DNA of 64,000 nt from Streptomyces sp. NBC_01335. Its GTDB lineage: Bacteria > Actinomycetota > Actinomycetes > Streptomycetales > Streptomycetaceae. Location of the stretch: NCBI RefSeq assembly GCF_035953295.1, contig NZ_CP108370.1, positions 4,369,001 through 4,433,000 of the forward strand. The letters run 5' to 3'. Below are positions 16,276 to 24,384 of the stretch, one piece after another. Position 1 is the first letter of the stretch. Each line of letters begins with the position of its first letter. The translations under genes and the position numbers were made by a program. Under the pieces are notes generated by a model that saw nothing but the letters and a program-made list of their open reading frames with translations, was not told where the DNA came from and searched no databases.

Positions 16276-18170
16276 TGGTGCGCGCCGCGTACTCCAGTGT
16301 CGTCGACGTCAGGATCGGTGGTGCCAAGGTGCCGCCCAACCTCACCGACTCCCTGGTCGAGAGCCATGTCGACCAGGGGATGGGTGTTCCGGCCGCGTTC
16401 CGGCTCACCTTCCGGGACCCGTACCGGACGATCCTCGGCAAGCTCGGGGTCACCTTCGGCACCAGCGTGGTCATCACGCCGATCGCCGACGGGCACGGGG
16501 CCGGCGACCCGCTGCTGACCGGTGAGGTCACCGGCCTGGAGGTCGACTACGACGGCACCGGCACCTTCGCCGTCGTGCGGGGCTACGACCTCGGGCACCG
16601 CCTGCTGCGGCGGCGCCGGGTCACCGCCTTCCGCAACCAGACCGCGTCCGACATCGCCCGGAAGCTGGCCGCCCAGGACGGGGTGCCCATCGGGCGCATC
16701 CAGTCGACGAAGACGGTGTACGAGTTCATCAGCCAGTCCAACGTCACCGACTGGGACTTCCTCGCGCGGCTCGCCGACGAGAACGAGATGGTGATGTCCA
16801 TCGACGCGAAGGGCATGTTCCAGTTCGTGTCGCCCAAGCCGTCCTCCGGCGCGCCCTCGCCGAGCACCGACGGGGACAAGAGCCCCTTCGTGCTCCAGGC
16901 CGGCCACGACATCCTGCGGCTGCGGGCCGCCGTGACCGCCGCCGACCAGGTCGGCAAGGTCGAGGCGCGGGGCTGGGACGTCACGACGAAGAAGGAGCTC
17001 ACCGCGGTCTCCCCGGCGCTGTCCAACCCGGCCATCGGGATCGGTACGACCCCCGGCGCCGCCGCCGGGAAGTTCGGCACGGCACCGCTGGTCGACACGG
17101 GGACCCCGTACGACAAGCAGGCCGAGGTGAAGTTCGCCGCCGACGCGCTCGCCGACGACATCACCTCCTCCTTCGCCGAGGTGGAGGTCGTCGCGCGCGG
17201 CAACCCCAAGCTGCGGCCGGGCATCCCGGTGGCCCTGGCCGACGTGGGCAAGCCCTTCGAAGGCAAGTACACCGCCACCTCGGTGCGCCACCTCTTCGGC
17301 GACGGCAGGCACTACGAGACCTGGGTGACGGTCAGCGGACGCCAGTGGCGCTCGCTGTACGGCCTCACCTCCGGCGGCTCGGAGACCGCGCCCCGGCTGC
17401 CCAGCGTGGCCAACGCCCTGGTCACCGACGTGAACGACCCGCTGAAGCAGGGGCGCGTCAAGCTGCGGTTCCCGTGGCTGGACGACACCTACGTCAGCGA
17501 CTGGACGCGGACCGTGCAGATGGGCGGCCTCGCCGGTGGCGGCATCTTCCCGCTGGACGTCAACGACGAGGTGCTCGTCGGGTTCGACCGGGGCGCCCTG
17601 GACCACCCGTTCGTGATCGGCGGGCTCTACAACGGCAAGGACGTGCCGACCCCCGTCAAGGACGTACCGCTGCACAACTCCGTGTCGAAGAAGGCGACCC
17701 GGCACACCGTCTCCGACCGGGACGGCAACCGCGTGGACCTGCTCAGCCAGAAGACCGGAGGCCGTAAACAGGGCGTCCGGCTCGCGTCCGGGGACGACAA
17801 GCTGATCATCCATCTGGACCGGACCAAGACCGAGATCGTCGTGGACAGCAAGGGCACGGTGAAGATCACGGGCAGCCGGTCGGTGTCGGTGGAGGCCGGT
17901 ACCGATCTGACGCTCAGCGCCCGGCGGGCCCTGACCATCAAGAGCGGCGGGCCGCTCAGCATCAGCGGCGGCGGCGCGGTCAACGTCAGGGCCGCGGGTG
18001 AGCTGGGGCTGAACTCGGTCGGTGTCCTGAACATGAGCGCCGTGGGCGCCGCGATGCTGACCGGTGGCGGAACCGTGCAGGTCACCTCGGCCGTCAACAC
18101 CACCATCAAGGCCCCCACGGTCCTGGTCACGTCCCCGGCGTTCCTGGCCAACGGACTCCCGGTGCTATGA
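16275..18170 (+). CDS. VgrG-like spike protein (gp27-gp5 fusion, Afp8/Pvc8 class)
   Basis: 631 aa from the ATG at 16275. Residues 1-360 are a gpD/gp27-like hub (phage late-control D): NVTDWDFLARLADENEMVMS is the hallmark. Residues about 375-465 are the gp5 OB fold: ALVTDVNDPLKQGRVKLRFP and GGIFPLDVNDEVLVGFDRG. After that comes a beta-helical needle with gp5-like repeats (TKTEIVVDSKGTVKITGSRS and LTLSARRALTIKSGG). It ends at VTSPAFLANGLPVL with no C-terminal effector or enzymatic extension. No PAAR gene follows. A 34-nt gap separates it from the gp25 gene. Confidence 0.94.
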   Translation: MVRAAYSSVVDVRIGGAKVPPNLTDSLVESHVDQGMGVPAAFRLTFRDPYRTILGKLGVTFGTSVVITPIADGHGAGDPLLTGEVTGLEVDYDGTGTFAVVRGYDLGHRLLRRRRVTAFRNQTASDIARKLAAQDGVPIGRIQSTKTVYEFISQSNVTDWDFLARLADENEMVMSIDAKGMFQFVSPKPSSGAPSPSTDGDKSPFVLQAGHDILRLRAAVTAADQVGKVEARGWDVTTKKELTAVSPALSNPAIGIGTTPGAAAGKFGTAPLVDTGTPYDKQAEVKFAADALADDITSSFAEVEVVARGNPKLRPGIPVALADVGKPFEGKYTATSVRHLFGDGRHYETWVTVSGRQWRSLYGLTSGGSETAPRLPSVANALVTDVNDPLKQGRVKLRFPWLDDTYVSDWTRTVQMGGLAGGGIFPLDVNDEVLVGFDRGALDHPFVIGGLYNGKDVPTPVKDVPLHNSVSKKATRHTVSDRDGNRVDLLSQKTGGRKQGVRLASGDDKLIIHLDRTKTEIVVDSKGTVKITGSRSVSVEAGTDLTLSARRALTIKSGGPLSISGGGAVNVRAAGELGLNSVGVLNMSAVGAAMLTGGGTVQVTSAVNTTIKAPTVLVTSPAFLANGLPVL

Positions 18171-18204
18171 GCGAGAACACCAACGGAAGGCAGGAGCAGG
18201 TCTG

Positions 18205-18648
18205 ATGGCCGAGCAGTTCGTCGGGTCCGGCTGGTCCTTTCCCCTGCGCATCGGACCCACCGGCGGGATCGCCCTGGTCAGCGGGGAGCGGGAGGTCGAG
18301 GAGGCGATCCGGCTGGTCCTGTCGACGGCGCCCGGGGAGCGGCCGATGCGGCCGGACTTCGGATGCGCCATCCAGGACCTGGTGTTCGCACCGGTCAACG
18401 AGCAGACCGCGGGCCGTATCCAGCACGAGGTGTACGCCAGCCTCGACCGCTGGGAGCCGCGCATCGAGGTCGACGACGTCGACGTCACCGTGGGCACCGA
18501 CCAGTCCGTCCTCTACATCGACGTCCGCTACTCGATCCGCGGCACCAACAACCCCCGCAGCCTGGTCTTCCCGTTCTACGTCATCCCGTCCCACGACGAG
18601 CCCGACACCGGCCCCCACCCGGACAACTCTCCCGAAAGCGACCGTTGA
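18205..18648 (+). CDS. Baseplate wedge protein gp25-like
   Basis: 147 aa from the ATG at 18205 with AGGCAGGAG upstream. It contains the diagnostic gp25/lysozyme-like wedge pattern: EEAIRLVLSTAPGERPMRPD, FGCAIQDLVFAPVN and RIEVDDVDV. It corresponds to Afp9/Pvc9 and phage T4 gp25, a sheath-initiating wedge subunit. The C-terminus is a short Pro/Asp tail. Stop and next start overlap (TGATG at 18646-18650). Confidence 0.93.
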   Translation: MAEQFVGSGWSFPLRIGPTGGIALVSGEREVEEAIRLVLSTAPGERPMRPDFGCAIQDLVFAPVNEQTAGRIQHEVYASLDRWEPRIEVDDVDVTVGTDQSVLYIDVRYSIRGTNNPRSLVFPFYVIPSHDEPDTGPHPDNSPESDR

Positions 18649-20639
18649 TGGCCCTCCCCTCCCCGAACCTCGACGACCGCCGCTTCCAGCAGTTCGTCGA
18701 CGACGCCAAGCGCTACATCCAGCAGCGCGCCCCGGAGTGGACCGACCACAACGTCTCCGACCCGGGCATCACCCTCGTCGAGACGGTCGCGCACATGGCC
18801 GACGAGGTCGTCTACCGGCTCAACCGGGTGCCGGAGAAGAACCATCTGGCCTTCCTGGACCTGGTCGGCATCACGCTGTTCCCGCCCTCCGCGGCCCGTA
18901 CGGACGTGACGTTCTGGCTCTCCGCGCCGCAGGAGGAGCCGGTGACCGTACCGCTCGGCACCGAGGTGGCCACCTCGCGCACCGGCGACGAGGAGGCCGT
19001 CGTGTTCGCGACCGAGCGCGAACTCATCGTATGGAGCGCCTCGTTGAACCGTCTGCTGGTGCAGCGGCGGGGTGAGGCCGCCCTGGACCGCACGCACGAC
19101 CTCGCCGACGACGAGAAGAACGTGCTCTGCTTCTCCGAGTCGCCCTCCCCGGGCGACTGCATGCTGCTGGGCCTGACCAGTGCCGTGCCGCACTGCGCGG
19201 TCGCCCTGGAACTGGACAGCCGGGTCGACGGCGTCGGCGTCGACCCGCGGCAGCCGCCCCTGGTGTGGGAGGCGTGGACCGAGGACGGCTGGCAGCTCTG
19301 CGAGGTCGACCGGGACGGCACCGGTGGTCTCAACCGGCCCGGTGAGGTGGTCCTGCACGTCCCCGCCGGGCACGTGCTCTCCCGCAACGCGGGCCAGGAG
19401 GCGGGGTGGCTGCGGTGCCGGGTCACCGAACCCCTCCCCGGCCAGCCCTTCTACACCACCTCGCCCACCGTCCGGTCCGCCGAGGGATTCACCATCGGCG
19501 GCACCGCCCCCGTCGTCCACGCCGAGACGGTCTACGACGAGGCGCTCGGCGAGTCCACCGGGCTGCCCGGCCAGCGGCTGCGGCTCGCGCACGCGCCGGT
19601 GGTCGGCGACACCCCGCCGGTGCTGCTGCAGACCGCCGAGCACGAGGGCTGGGCGGACTGGGAGGTCGTCCCGCACTTCGCGGCCTCCGGCCCGGACGAC
19701 CGGCACGTCACCGTGGACGCCGCCACCGGCGAGATCGCCTTCGGGCCCGCGGTACGCGAACCCGACGGCACCCTGCGCCGGTACGGGATGGCCTCCCCCA
19801 AGGGCTCGCCCGTCCGTGCCCGCCGCTACCGCACCGGCGGCGGCCGGGCCGGCAACGTGGCGCGCGGCGCCGTACAGGTCCTGCGCACCTCCATCCCGTA
19901 CGTCTCCGAGGTCGTCAACCGCGAGGCCGCCCGCGGCGGCGTGGACGGCGAGACGGTCGAGGAGGCGAAGGTCCGCGCCCCGATCACGCTGCGGGCCCAG
20001 GAGCGCGCGGTCACCCTGCGCGACTACGAGGAACTGGCCCGCCGGGCCGCCCCCGAGACCGCGCGCATCACCTGCCTGGAGGGCGAGGAGAGCGAGTACG
20101 GCGCTTACGCCGTACGGGTGTTGGTGGTCCCGCAGGCCGTGCCGGACCCGGGCGGCCGCCTCCGCTTCGAGCAACTGGTGCCCGGCGACGCACTGTTGGA
20201 GCGCATCACCCGGCACCTCGACGAACGGCGCCTGATCGGGACCCGGTTGGCGGTCGGCCCGCCGTTCTACCAGGGCGTCACCGTCGTCGCCACCGTGCAC
20301 GCCTTCCGCGGCGTCGACACCGACCTGGTACGCCGACGGGTCCACGACGCCCTCTACCAGCACCTCGATCCGCTGACCGGCGGCGCGGACGGCAAGGGCT
20401 GGCCGTTCGGACGGCCCGTGCAGGCCGGCGAGGCCTTCGCGGTGCTCCAGCGGATCCCCGGCGTCGAGCTGGTGGACGAGGTCGTGCTCTACCCCGCCGA
20501 CCCGCTGACCGGAAAGCGCGGCGAGGCGACCAACCGCATCGACCTGTCGCCGCCGTCCCTGGTGTTCTCGTACGACCACCGCGTCCGCGTGATCGGGGAC
20601 TCGGCGGACGGCGACCGCACCGGCGGGAGCCGCGGATGA
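18648..20639 (+). CDS. Baseplate assembly protein J-like (Afp11/Pvc11 class)
   Basis: 663 aa from the ATG at 18648. The N-terminus LPSPNLDDRRFQQFVDDAKR and VSDPGITLVETVAHMADEVV are typical of the large putative baseplate proteins of CIS. The C-terminal half contains the gpJ-like core: KVRAPITLRAQERAVTLRDY, EELARRAAPETARITC, YQGVTVVATVHAF and the LDPLTGGADGKGWPFGRPVQ motif. It forms the inner wedge of the baseplate with gp25 and the gpI-like protein that follows. It overlaps the next gene by 4 nt (ATGA). Confidence 0.93.
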   Translation: MALPSPNLDDRRFQQFVDDAKRYIQQRAPEWTDHNVSDPGITLVETVAHMADEVVYRLNRVPEKNHLAFLDLVGITLFPPSAARTDVTFWLSAPQEEPVTVPLGTEVATSRTGDEEAVVFATERELIVWSASLNRLLVQRRGEAALDRTHDLADDEKNVLCFSESPSPGDCMLLGLTSAVPHCAVALELDSRVDGVGVDPRQPPLVWEAWTEDGWQLCEVDRDGTGGLNRPGEVVLHVPAGHVLSRNAGQEAGWLRCRVTEPLPGQPFYTTSPTVRSAEGFTIGGTAPVVHAETVYDEALGESTGLPGQRLRLAHAPVVGDTPPVLLQTAEHEGWADWEVVPHFAASGPDDRHVTVDAATGEIAFGPAVREPDGTLRRYGMASPKGSPVRARRYRTGGGRAGNVARGAVQVLRTSIPYVSEVVNREAARGGVDGETVEEAKVRAPITLRAQERAVTLRDYEELARRAAPETARITCLEGEESEYGAYAVRVLVVPQAVPDPGGRLRFEQLVPGDALLERITRHLDERRLIGTRLAVGPPFYQGVTVVATVHAFRGVDTDLVRRRVHDALYQHLDPLTGGADGKGWPFGRPVQAGEAFAVLQRIPGVELVDEVVLYPADPLTGKRGEATNRIDLSPPSLVFSYDHRVRVIGDSADGDRTGGSRG

Positions 20640-21202
20640 GAGGCTCCATCGACGGACTCGGTTCGTCGGCGCCCATCGGCGCGATGCTGCCCGCCGTCTT
20701 CGCCGACGACGACCTCGCCCTGCGCTTCGTCGCCGGGCTCGACGAGGTGGTCGCGCCCATCCACACCGCGCTGGACTGCGTCGACTCCTACTTCAGGCCC
20801 TCGCTGGCGCCGGTGGACTTCGTCCGGTGGCTCACCGCCTGGGTCGGCGCGGAGACCGACGGCACCGAGCCCGAGGCGCTGCTGCGCACCGCCGTGGCGA
20901 CCGCCGCGTACCTCCACCGCATCCGCGGCACCCGGCGCGGCCTGGCCGAGACGGTCCGGCTCGCCTTCGGCGTCGCACCGGAGATCAGCGAGAGCGGGGC
21001 GGCCGACTGGACCGCCCGCCCGCTCGGCCCGATCCCCGGCGTCCCGCGCCCCCACCTGCACGTACACCTGAGGCTGCCCGAACCGACCAAGGCGGACCAC
21101 TACCGCCTGGACGGCATCGTGGCCGCCGCCCGGCCCGCCCACATGCCGTACACGGTCCAGGTGACCGCCGGCGATCCGTCCGAAAGGACCTCGGAGAGAT
21201 GA
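20636..21202 (+). CDS. Baseplate protein I-like (phage tail protein, Afp12/Pvc12 class)
   Basis: 188 aa from the ATG at 20636. The motifs LPAVFADDDLALRFVAGLDE, YFRPSLAPVDFVRWLTAWVG and YLHRIRGTRRGLAETVRLAF are characteristic of the short phage-tail I-type proteins in CIS loci. The C-terminus (PRPHLHVHLRLPEPTKADHY) ends shortly after. In Afp and PVC loci the next gene would be the tail fibre; here the zinc-ribbon membrane protein takes that place. The stop overlaps that gene's start (ATGA at 21199-21202). Confidence 0.88.
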   Translation: MRGSIDGLGSSAPIGAMLPAVFADDDLALRFVAGLDEVVAPIHTALDCVDSYFRPSLAPVDFVRWLTAWVGAETDGTEPEALLRTAVATAAYLHRIRGTRRGLAETVRLAFGVAPEISESGAADWTARPLGPIPGVPRPHLHVHLRLPEPTKADHYRLDGIVAAARPAHMPYTVQVTAGDPSERTSER

Positions 21203-22773
21203 CCACGCAGAACTGCGCCGAATGCGGCACCCGCGCGGAACCGGGCCAGTCGTTCTGCGACGCGTGCGGGGCCGTACTGAGCTGGGCCGATCGCGGGGCC
21301 CCGGCCGCCGCCGCGAGCACCGCCCGCGCCCAGGGAGCGGGCGCCGAGGCGCCCGCTCCGGAAGCGGCGTCCGCCGGCCCGGCCACCGCGTCCCCGTCCG
21401 ACGGCCGGACGGCCCCGACCGACGGCCCGGCGCCCGCCGGCCCCGGCTGGGACGCCTTCGCCCGGCCCGGCGGCGGCGCGGGGCTGCCCCGGCAGTCGCG
21501 GCAGCCCCTGGACCCCGGGCCCCTCGCCCAGGCGGGCTCCCCGGAGAGCCGTGCGCGCGAGGAGGCGTACGACGCCGGGCCCACCGCCCCGACGGAGCCC
21601 GCCCGGGCCTCCGGGCACGGCGCGAACGACGACCGCGACGAGCCCGACACCCAGGAGGTCCCGGGGGTGACGGACGACTGGGCGGCCAGAATGGCGGCCA
21701 GAGGCGCCGACGGAGGTGCGGCCGGAGGGGTGGACGACTGGCCGGTCCGGGAGACCGACCGGGGTGCGGCCGGAGGGGTGGACGACTGGCCGGTCCGGGA
21801 GACCGACCGGGGTGCGGCCGGAGGGGTGGACGACTGGCCGGTCCGGGAGACCGACCGGGGTGCGGACGACCGGGCCATGTCCGACCGCGCCCGCCGACTC
21901 ATCGTCCCGGTCGCCGACCCCGCCCCCGTGGTGGCCCCGTCCGTCGCGCCGGTCCTGCCCGGCCGGCCGGTCCCCCAGCGCCCGCAGTCCGTACAGGCCC
22001 CGGGCGAGCAGCTCGGCTTCGACGGGGGCGCGCCCTGCCCCTGGTGCAGCACCCGGAACCGGCCCGACCGGCACTACTGCACCCGGTGCGCGATGCCCAT
22101 GGCGGGCGACGAGCACGCGCCGGGCCGCCGACTGCCCTGGTGGCGGCGGCTGTTCGACTCCAACAACCGGGAGACCCCGTGGGCCGGCGACCGCCCCCGG
22201 GTGCGCCGCACCTTCGACCGCGTCCTGCGATGGGTCGGCGCGGCGATCGTGCTGACCCTGGTGATCGTGGCGGCCGTCCACATCCCCGACGGCGTCCGGG
22301 CGACCCGCGACCACTTCGCCAAGCGCGCCCCCGTCTCCCCGGACCACGTCTCCGCGTCCCGGTCCTACCCGGGCCACAAGCCGGACTCCTCCTTCGACAA
22401 GATCAACAACACTTGGTGGGGCCCGGGGGTCTCCGAGTCGGGCCAGGGGCAGTGGATCGAGGCGTCCTTCGACTCCCCGACCCGCCTGCTGAACGTGATG
22501 GTCACCCCGGGCGTCTCCCCGCACGCCGACAAGAACACCGAGCAGGCACTTCCGCACCTCATCGACGTCACCGTCACCACGGCCGACGGCAAGACCACGC
22601 GGAGCCGGCTCACCCTGGACGACGGCGCGGGCGGCCAGGCCCGCAACTTCCGCTACGACGACGTCACCAAGGTCCGCTTCACCGTCCAGTCCTCGTACCA
22701 CACCTCCTCGACCAAGCAGGTCGCCTTCGCGGAGATCGAGTTCTTCGGGCCGTCGCACTCCGGCGACAGCTGA
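21199..22773 (+). CDS. Zinc-ribbon, single-pass membrane protein with discoidin-like (NADase-type glycan-binding) C-terminal domain
   Basis: 524 aa. An N-terminal zinc ribbon (CAECGTRAEPGQSFCDACG) is followed by about 250 disordered residues, which include three identical 16-aa units GAAGGVDDWPVRETDR. A second zinc ribbon follows (CPWCSTRNRPDRHYCTRC, about residues 280-297), then basic residues, a transmembrane helix (WVGAAIVLTLVIVAAVHI, near 350) and a C-terminal beta domain with SASRSYPGHKPDSSFDKINN, NTWWGPGVSESGQGQWIEAS and a closing KQVAFAEIEFFGPS. That domain resembles discoidin/F5-8C NADase-type glycan-binding modules. The zinc ribbons would be inside the cell and the glycan-binding-like domain outside. 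It is the last gene of the CIS operon and overlaps gpI, so it is probably a functional part of the system. Confidence 0.8.
   Translation: MTTQNCAECGTRAEPGQSFCDACGAVLSWADRGAPAAAASTARAQGAGAEAPAPEAASAGPATASPSDGRTAPTDGPAPAGPGWDAFARPGGGAGLPRQSRQPLDPGPLAQAGSPESRAREEAYDAGPTAPTEPARASGHGANDDRDEPDTQEVPGVTDDWAARMAARGADGGAAGGVDDWPVRETDRGAAGGVDDWPVRETDRGAAGGVDDWPVRETDRGADDRAMSDRARRLIVPVADPAPVVAPSVAPVLPGRPVPQRPQSVQAPGEQLGFDGGAPCPWCSTRNRPDRHYCTRCAMPMAGDEHAPGRRLPWWRRLFDSNNRETPWAGDRPRVRRTFDRVLRWVGAAIVLTLVIVAAVHIPDGVRATRDHFAKRAPVSPDHVSASRSYPGHKPDSSFDKINNTWWGPGVSESGQGQWIEASFDSPTRLLNVMVTPGVSPHADKNTEQALPHLIDVTVTTADGKTTRSRLTLDDGAGGQARNFRYDDVTKVRFTVQSSYHTSSTKQVAFAEIEFFGPSHSGDS
21715..21858 (+). repeat. Three 48-bp in-frame tandem repeats
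   Basis: Units at 21715-21762, 21763-21810 and 21811-21858 are identical by eye and encode GAAGGVDDWPVRETDR three times in the disordered cytoplasmic part of the zinc-ribbon membrane protein. The preceding segment (VTDDWAARMAARGADG) and the following GADD look like degenerate flanking units. Copy number probably varies between strains. Confidence 0.95.
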
Positions 22774-23262
22774 TCCGCGTCACTGGGGCGGTGACGGCTG
22801 ATCGACGTCGCTTCCGCGGTGACGGCTGATCCGGGTCGTCCAGCCCAACGCCGAAGCCCGGTCCGGGAGTTCTCCGGTCCGGGCTTCGGTGCGCCGGGCT
22901 TCAGTCGTGCCGGGCTTCGGCGTGCCGGGTGGGGTCCAGCGGGGCCGGGCGCAGTGCACGTGGCGGGCGTGGCCGGCGTCGCCGGGGCCGAGGACCTCCG
23001 TCGCGCCGAGCTTGCGGCAGGCCGCCATCAGGTTCACGCGGTGAGCGACGCCAGGGCGACGACGGCGGTGGCCAGGCGCACGGCCCTCGTACGTGCGGTG
23101 GTCGAGGGCATGCGTGATGCCTTGTCCGAGCAGGATGGGTGCGAAAGCCGCCGGAGCCGGAGCCCTGCCCGTGGAGTCCAGTCGGCCGGACCGGGTCGGG
23201 CAGGGGTAGGCGGAAGCAGCCCCCGAGGGGGCGTGGACCGAGAAGGAGACGGTCCGCTCCGC
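22774..23262. other. 489-bp intergenic region after the CIS operon; no gene seen
   Basis: It holds the likely CIS-operon terminator at 22851-22889 and a short direct repeat GCGGTGACGGCTGAT just before it (near 22790 and 22818). Beyond that I see no coding frame with credible codon use or a start site; open frames here are GC-driven. Both flanking genes end in this region (convergent). Confidence 0.5.
22851..22889. terminator. Terminator hairpin after the CIS operon
   Basis: CCGAAGCCCGG at 22851-22861 pairs with CCGGGCTTCGG at 22879-22889; the loop contains a further CCGG/CCGG pairing. It is followed by two more GGGCTTC-containing segments (22895-22920) that could form alternative stems. It lies 78 bp past the last CIS gene. 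Confidence 0.75.
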
Positions 23263-24384
23263 TCACCGCCCGGCGGAACCCCCGTACAGGTCCCGCCGTG
23301 CCGTCGTGAAGCGGCGCAGGGCGTCCGGGAGCGGGGCGATGCCGATGCCGGGGGTGGTGGGGACCGGGAGGTGGCCGTCCTGGAGGACGAACGGCTCGGT
23401 GATGTCCTCGGCGAAGTAGCGGCTGGAGGCGGAGGTGTCGCCGGGGAGGGTGAAGCCGGGGAGGGCGGCGAGGGCCAGGTTGGGGGCGCGGCCGATGCCG
23501 GTCTCCAGCATGCCGCCGCACCAGGCGGGCACGCCGTGCGCGGCGGCGACGTCGTGCAGGCGGCGGGCCTCCAGGTAGCCGCCGACCCGGGCGGGCTTGA
23601 TGTTGACGACCCGGCAGGCGTCCATGGCGATGGCGGAGGCGGTGTCGCGGGCGTTGTGCAGCGACTCGTCGAGGCAGACGGGGGTGGCGATGCGGCGCTG
23701 GAGGAGGGCGTGGGCGTGGAGGTTGTTCTCCTCCAGCGGTTCCTCGATGAGCAGCAGGCCGAACTCGTCCAGGCGGCGCAGGTGTTCGGCGTCGGCCAGG
23801 GTGTAGGCGGTGTTGGCGTCCACCTGGAGCGGCAGCGCGTCGCCGAAGCGTGTCCGGACCGCGCGGACGGGCTCGACGTCCCAGCCGGGTTCGATCTTCA
23901 GCTTGATCCGGACGTACCCCTCGGCGAGGTAGCCCGCCACGTCGTCCAGGAGCTCGGGGACGGAGTCCTTGATGCCGACGGACACCCCGGCGGGCACCCG
24001 GTCGCGGACGGCGCCGAGGTAGGTGGCGAGGGACATCCCGTGGGCCCGCAGCTCGGCGTCGAGCACGGCCGTCTCCAGGGCGGCCTTCGCCAGCTCGTGA
24101 CCCTTGACCTTCGCCATGGCGGGGGCGAGGGCGGCCGTCGTCAGCTCCGGCCGGGCGGTGACCCGGGGCAGCAGGAAGTCGCGGATGACGGTCTCGGCGC
24201 CGGAGACGTACTCGGAGCAGTACAGCGGCTCGGGGTCGGCGGCGAACTCCGACCAGCCCTCCGCCTCGTCGGTGACGACGTGCAGCAGGAAGGTGTCCTT
24301 CGTGGTCATCGTTCCGAAGGAGGTACGGAACGGGGTGACCAGGGGGATGGCGACGTGGACGAGTTCGACGCGGTCCAGCCTCAT
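23263..24384 (-). CDS. N-succinylamino acid racemase / o-succinylbenzoate synthase family enzyme
   Basis: 373 aa, enolase superfamily. Active-site residues stand at the positions known for the Amycolatopsis racemase: the KxK pair K161/K163 (RIKLKIEPG), metal ligands D189 (QVDANTAY), E214 (LIEEPLEENN) and D239 (CLDES), and the second catalytic lysine K263 (NIKPARVGG). Members make o-succinylbenzoate for menaquinone (MenC) or racemise N-succinyl amino acids; many do both. The neighbours here (GNAT transferase overlapping by 4 nt, M20 deacylase, amino-acid permease, PucR) contain no menaquinone genes, which favours the racemase role. The ATG at 24384 overlaps the GNAT stop, so translation is coupled. 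Confidence 0.88.
   Translation of the reverse strand: MRLDRVELVHVAIPLVTPFRTSFGTMTTKDTFLLHVVTDEAEGWSEFAADPEPLYCSEYVSGAETVIRDFLLPRVTARPELTTAALAPAMAKVKGHELAKAALETAVLDAELRAHGMSLATYLGAVRDRVPAGVSVGIKDSVPELLDDVAGYLAEGYVRIKLKIEPGWDVEPVRAVRTRFGDALPLQVDANTAYTLADAEHLRRLDEFGLLLIEEPLEENNLHAHALLQRRIATPVCLDESLHNARDTASAIAMDACRVVNIKPARVGGYLEARRLHDVAAAHGVPAWCGGMLETGIGRAPNLALAALPGFTLPGDTSASSRYFAEDITEPFVLQDGHLPVPTTPGIGIAPLPDALRRFTTARRDLYGGSAGR

Noticed and set aside
18166..18204. 12-codon frame (MSENTNGRQEQV) between the spike and gp25 genes, considered as a PAAR remnant
   Set aside because: It has no PAAR residues, no credible codon pattern, and simply covers the ribosome-binding region of gp25.
22901..23521. 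Arg/His-rich reverse-strand frame overlapping the racemase 3' end
   Set aside because: It overlaps the confirmed racemase gene in another frame and has the Arg/Pro/His composition of a shadow frame.
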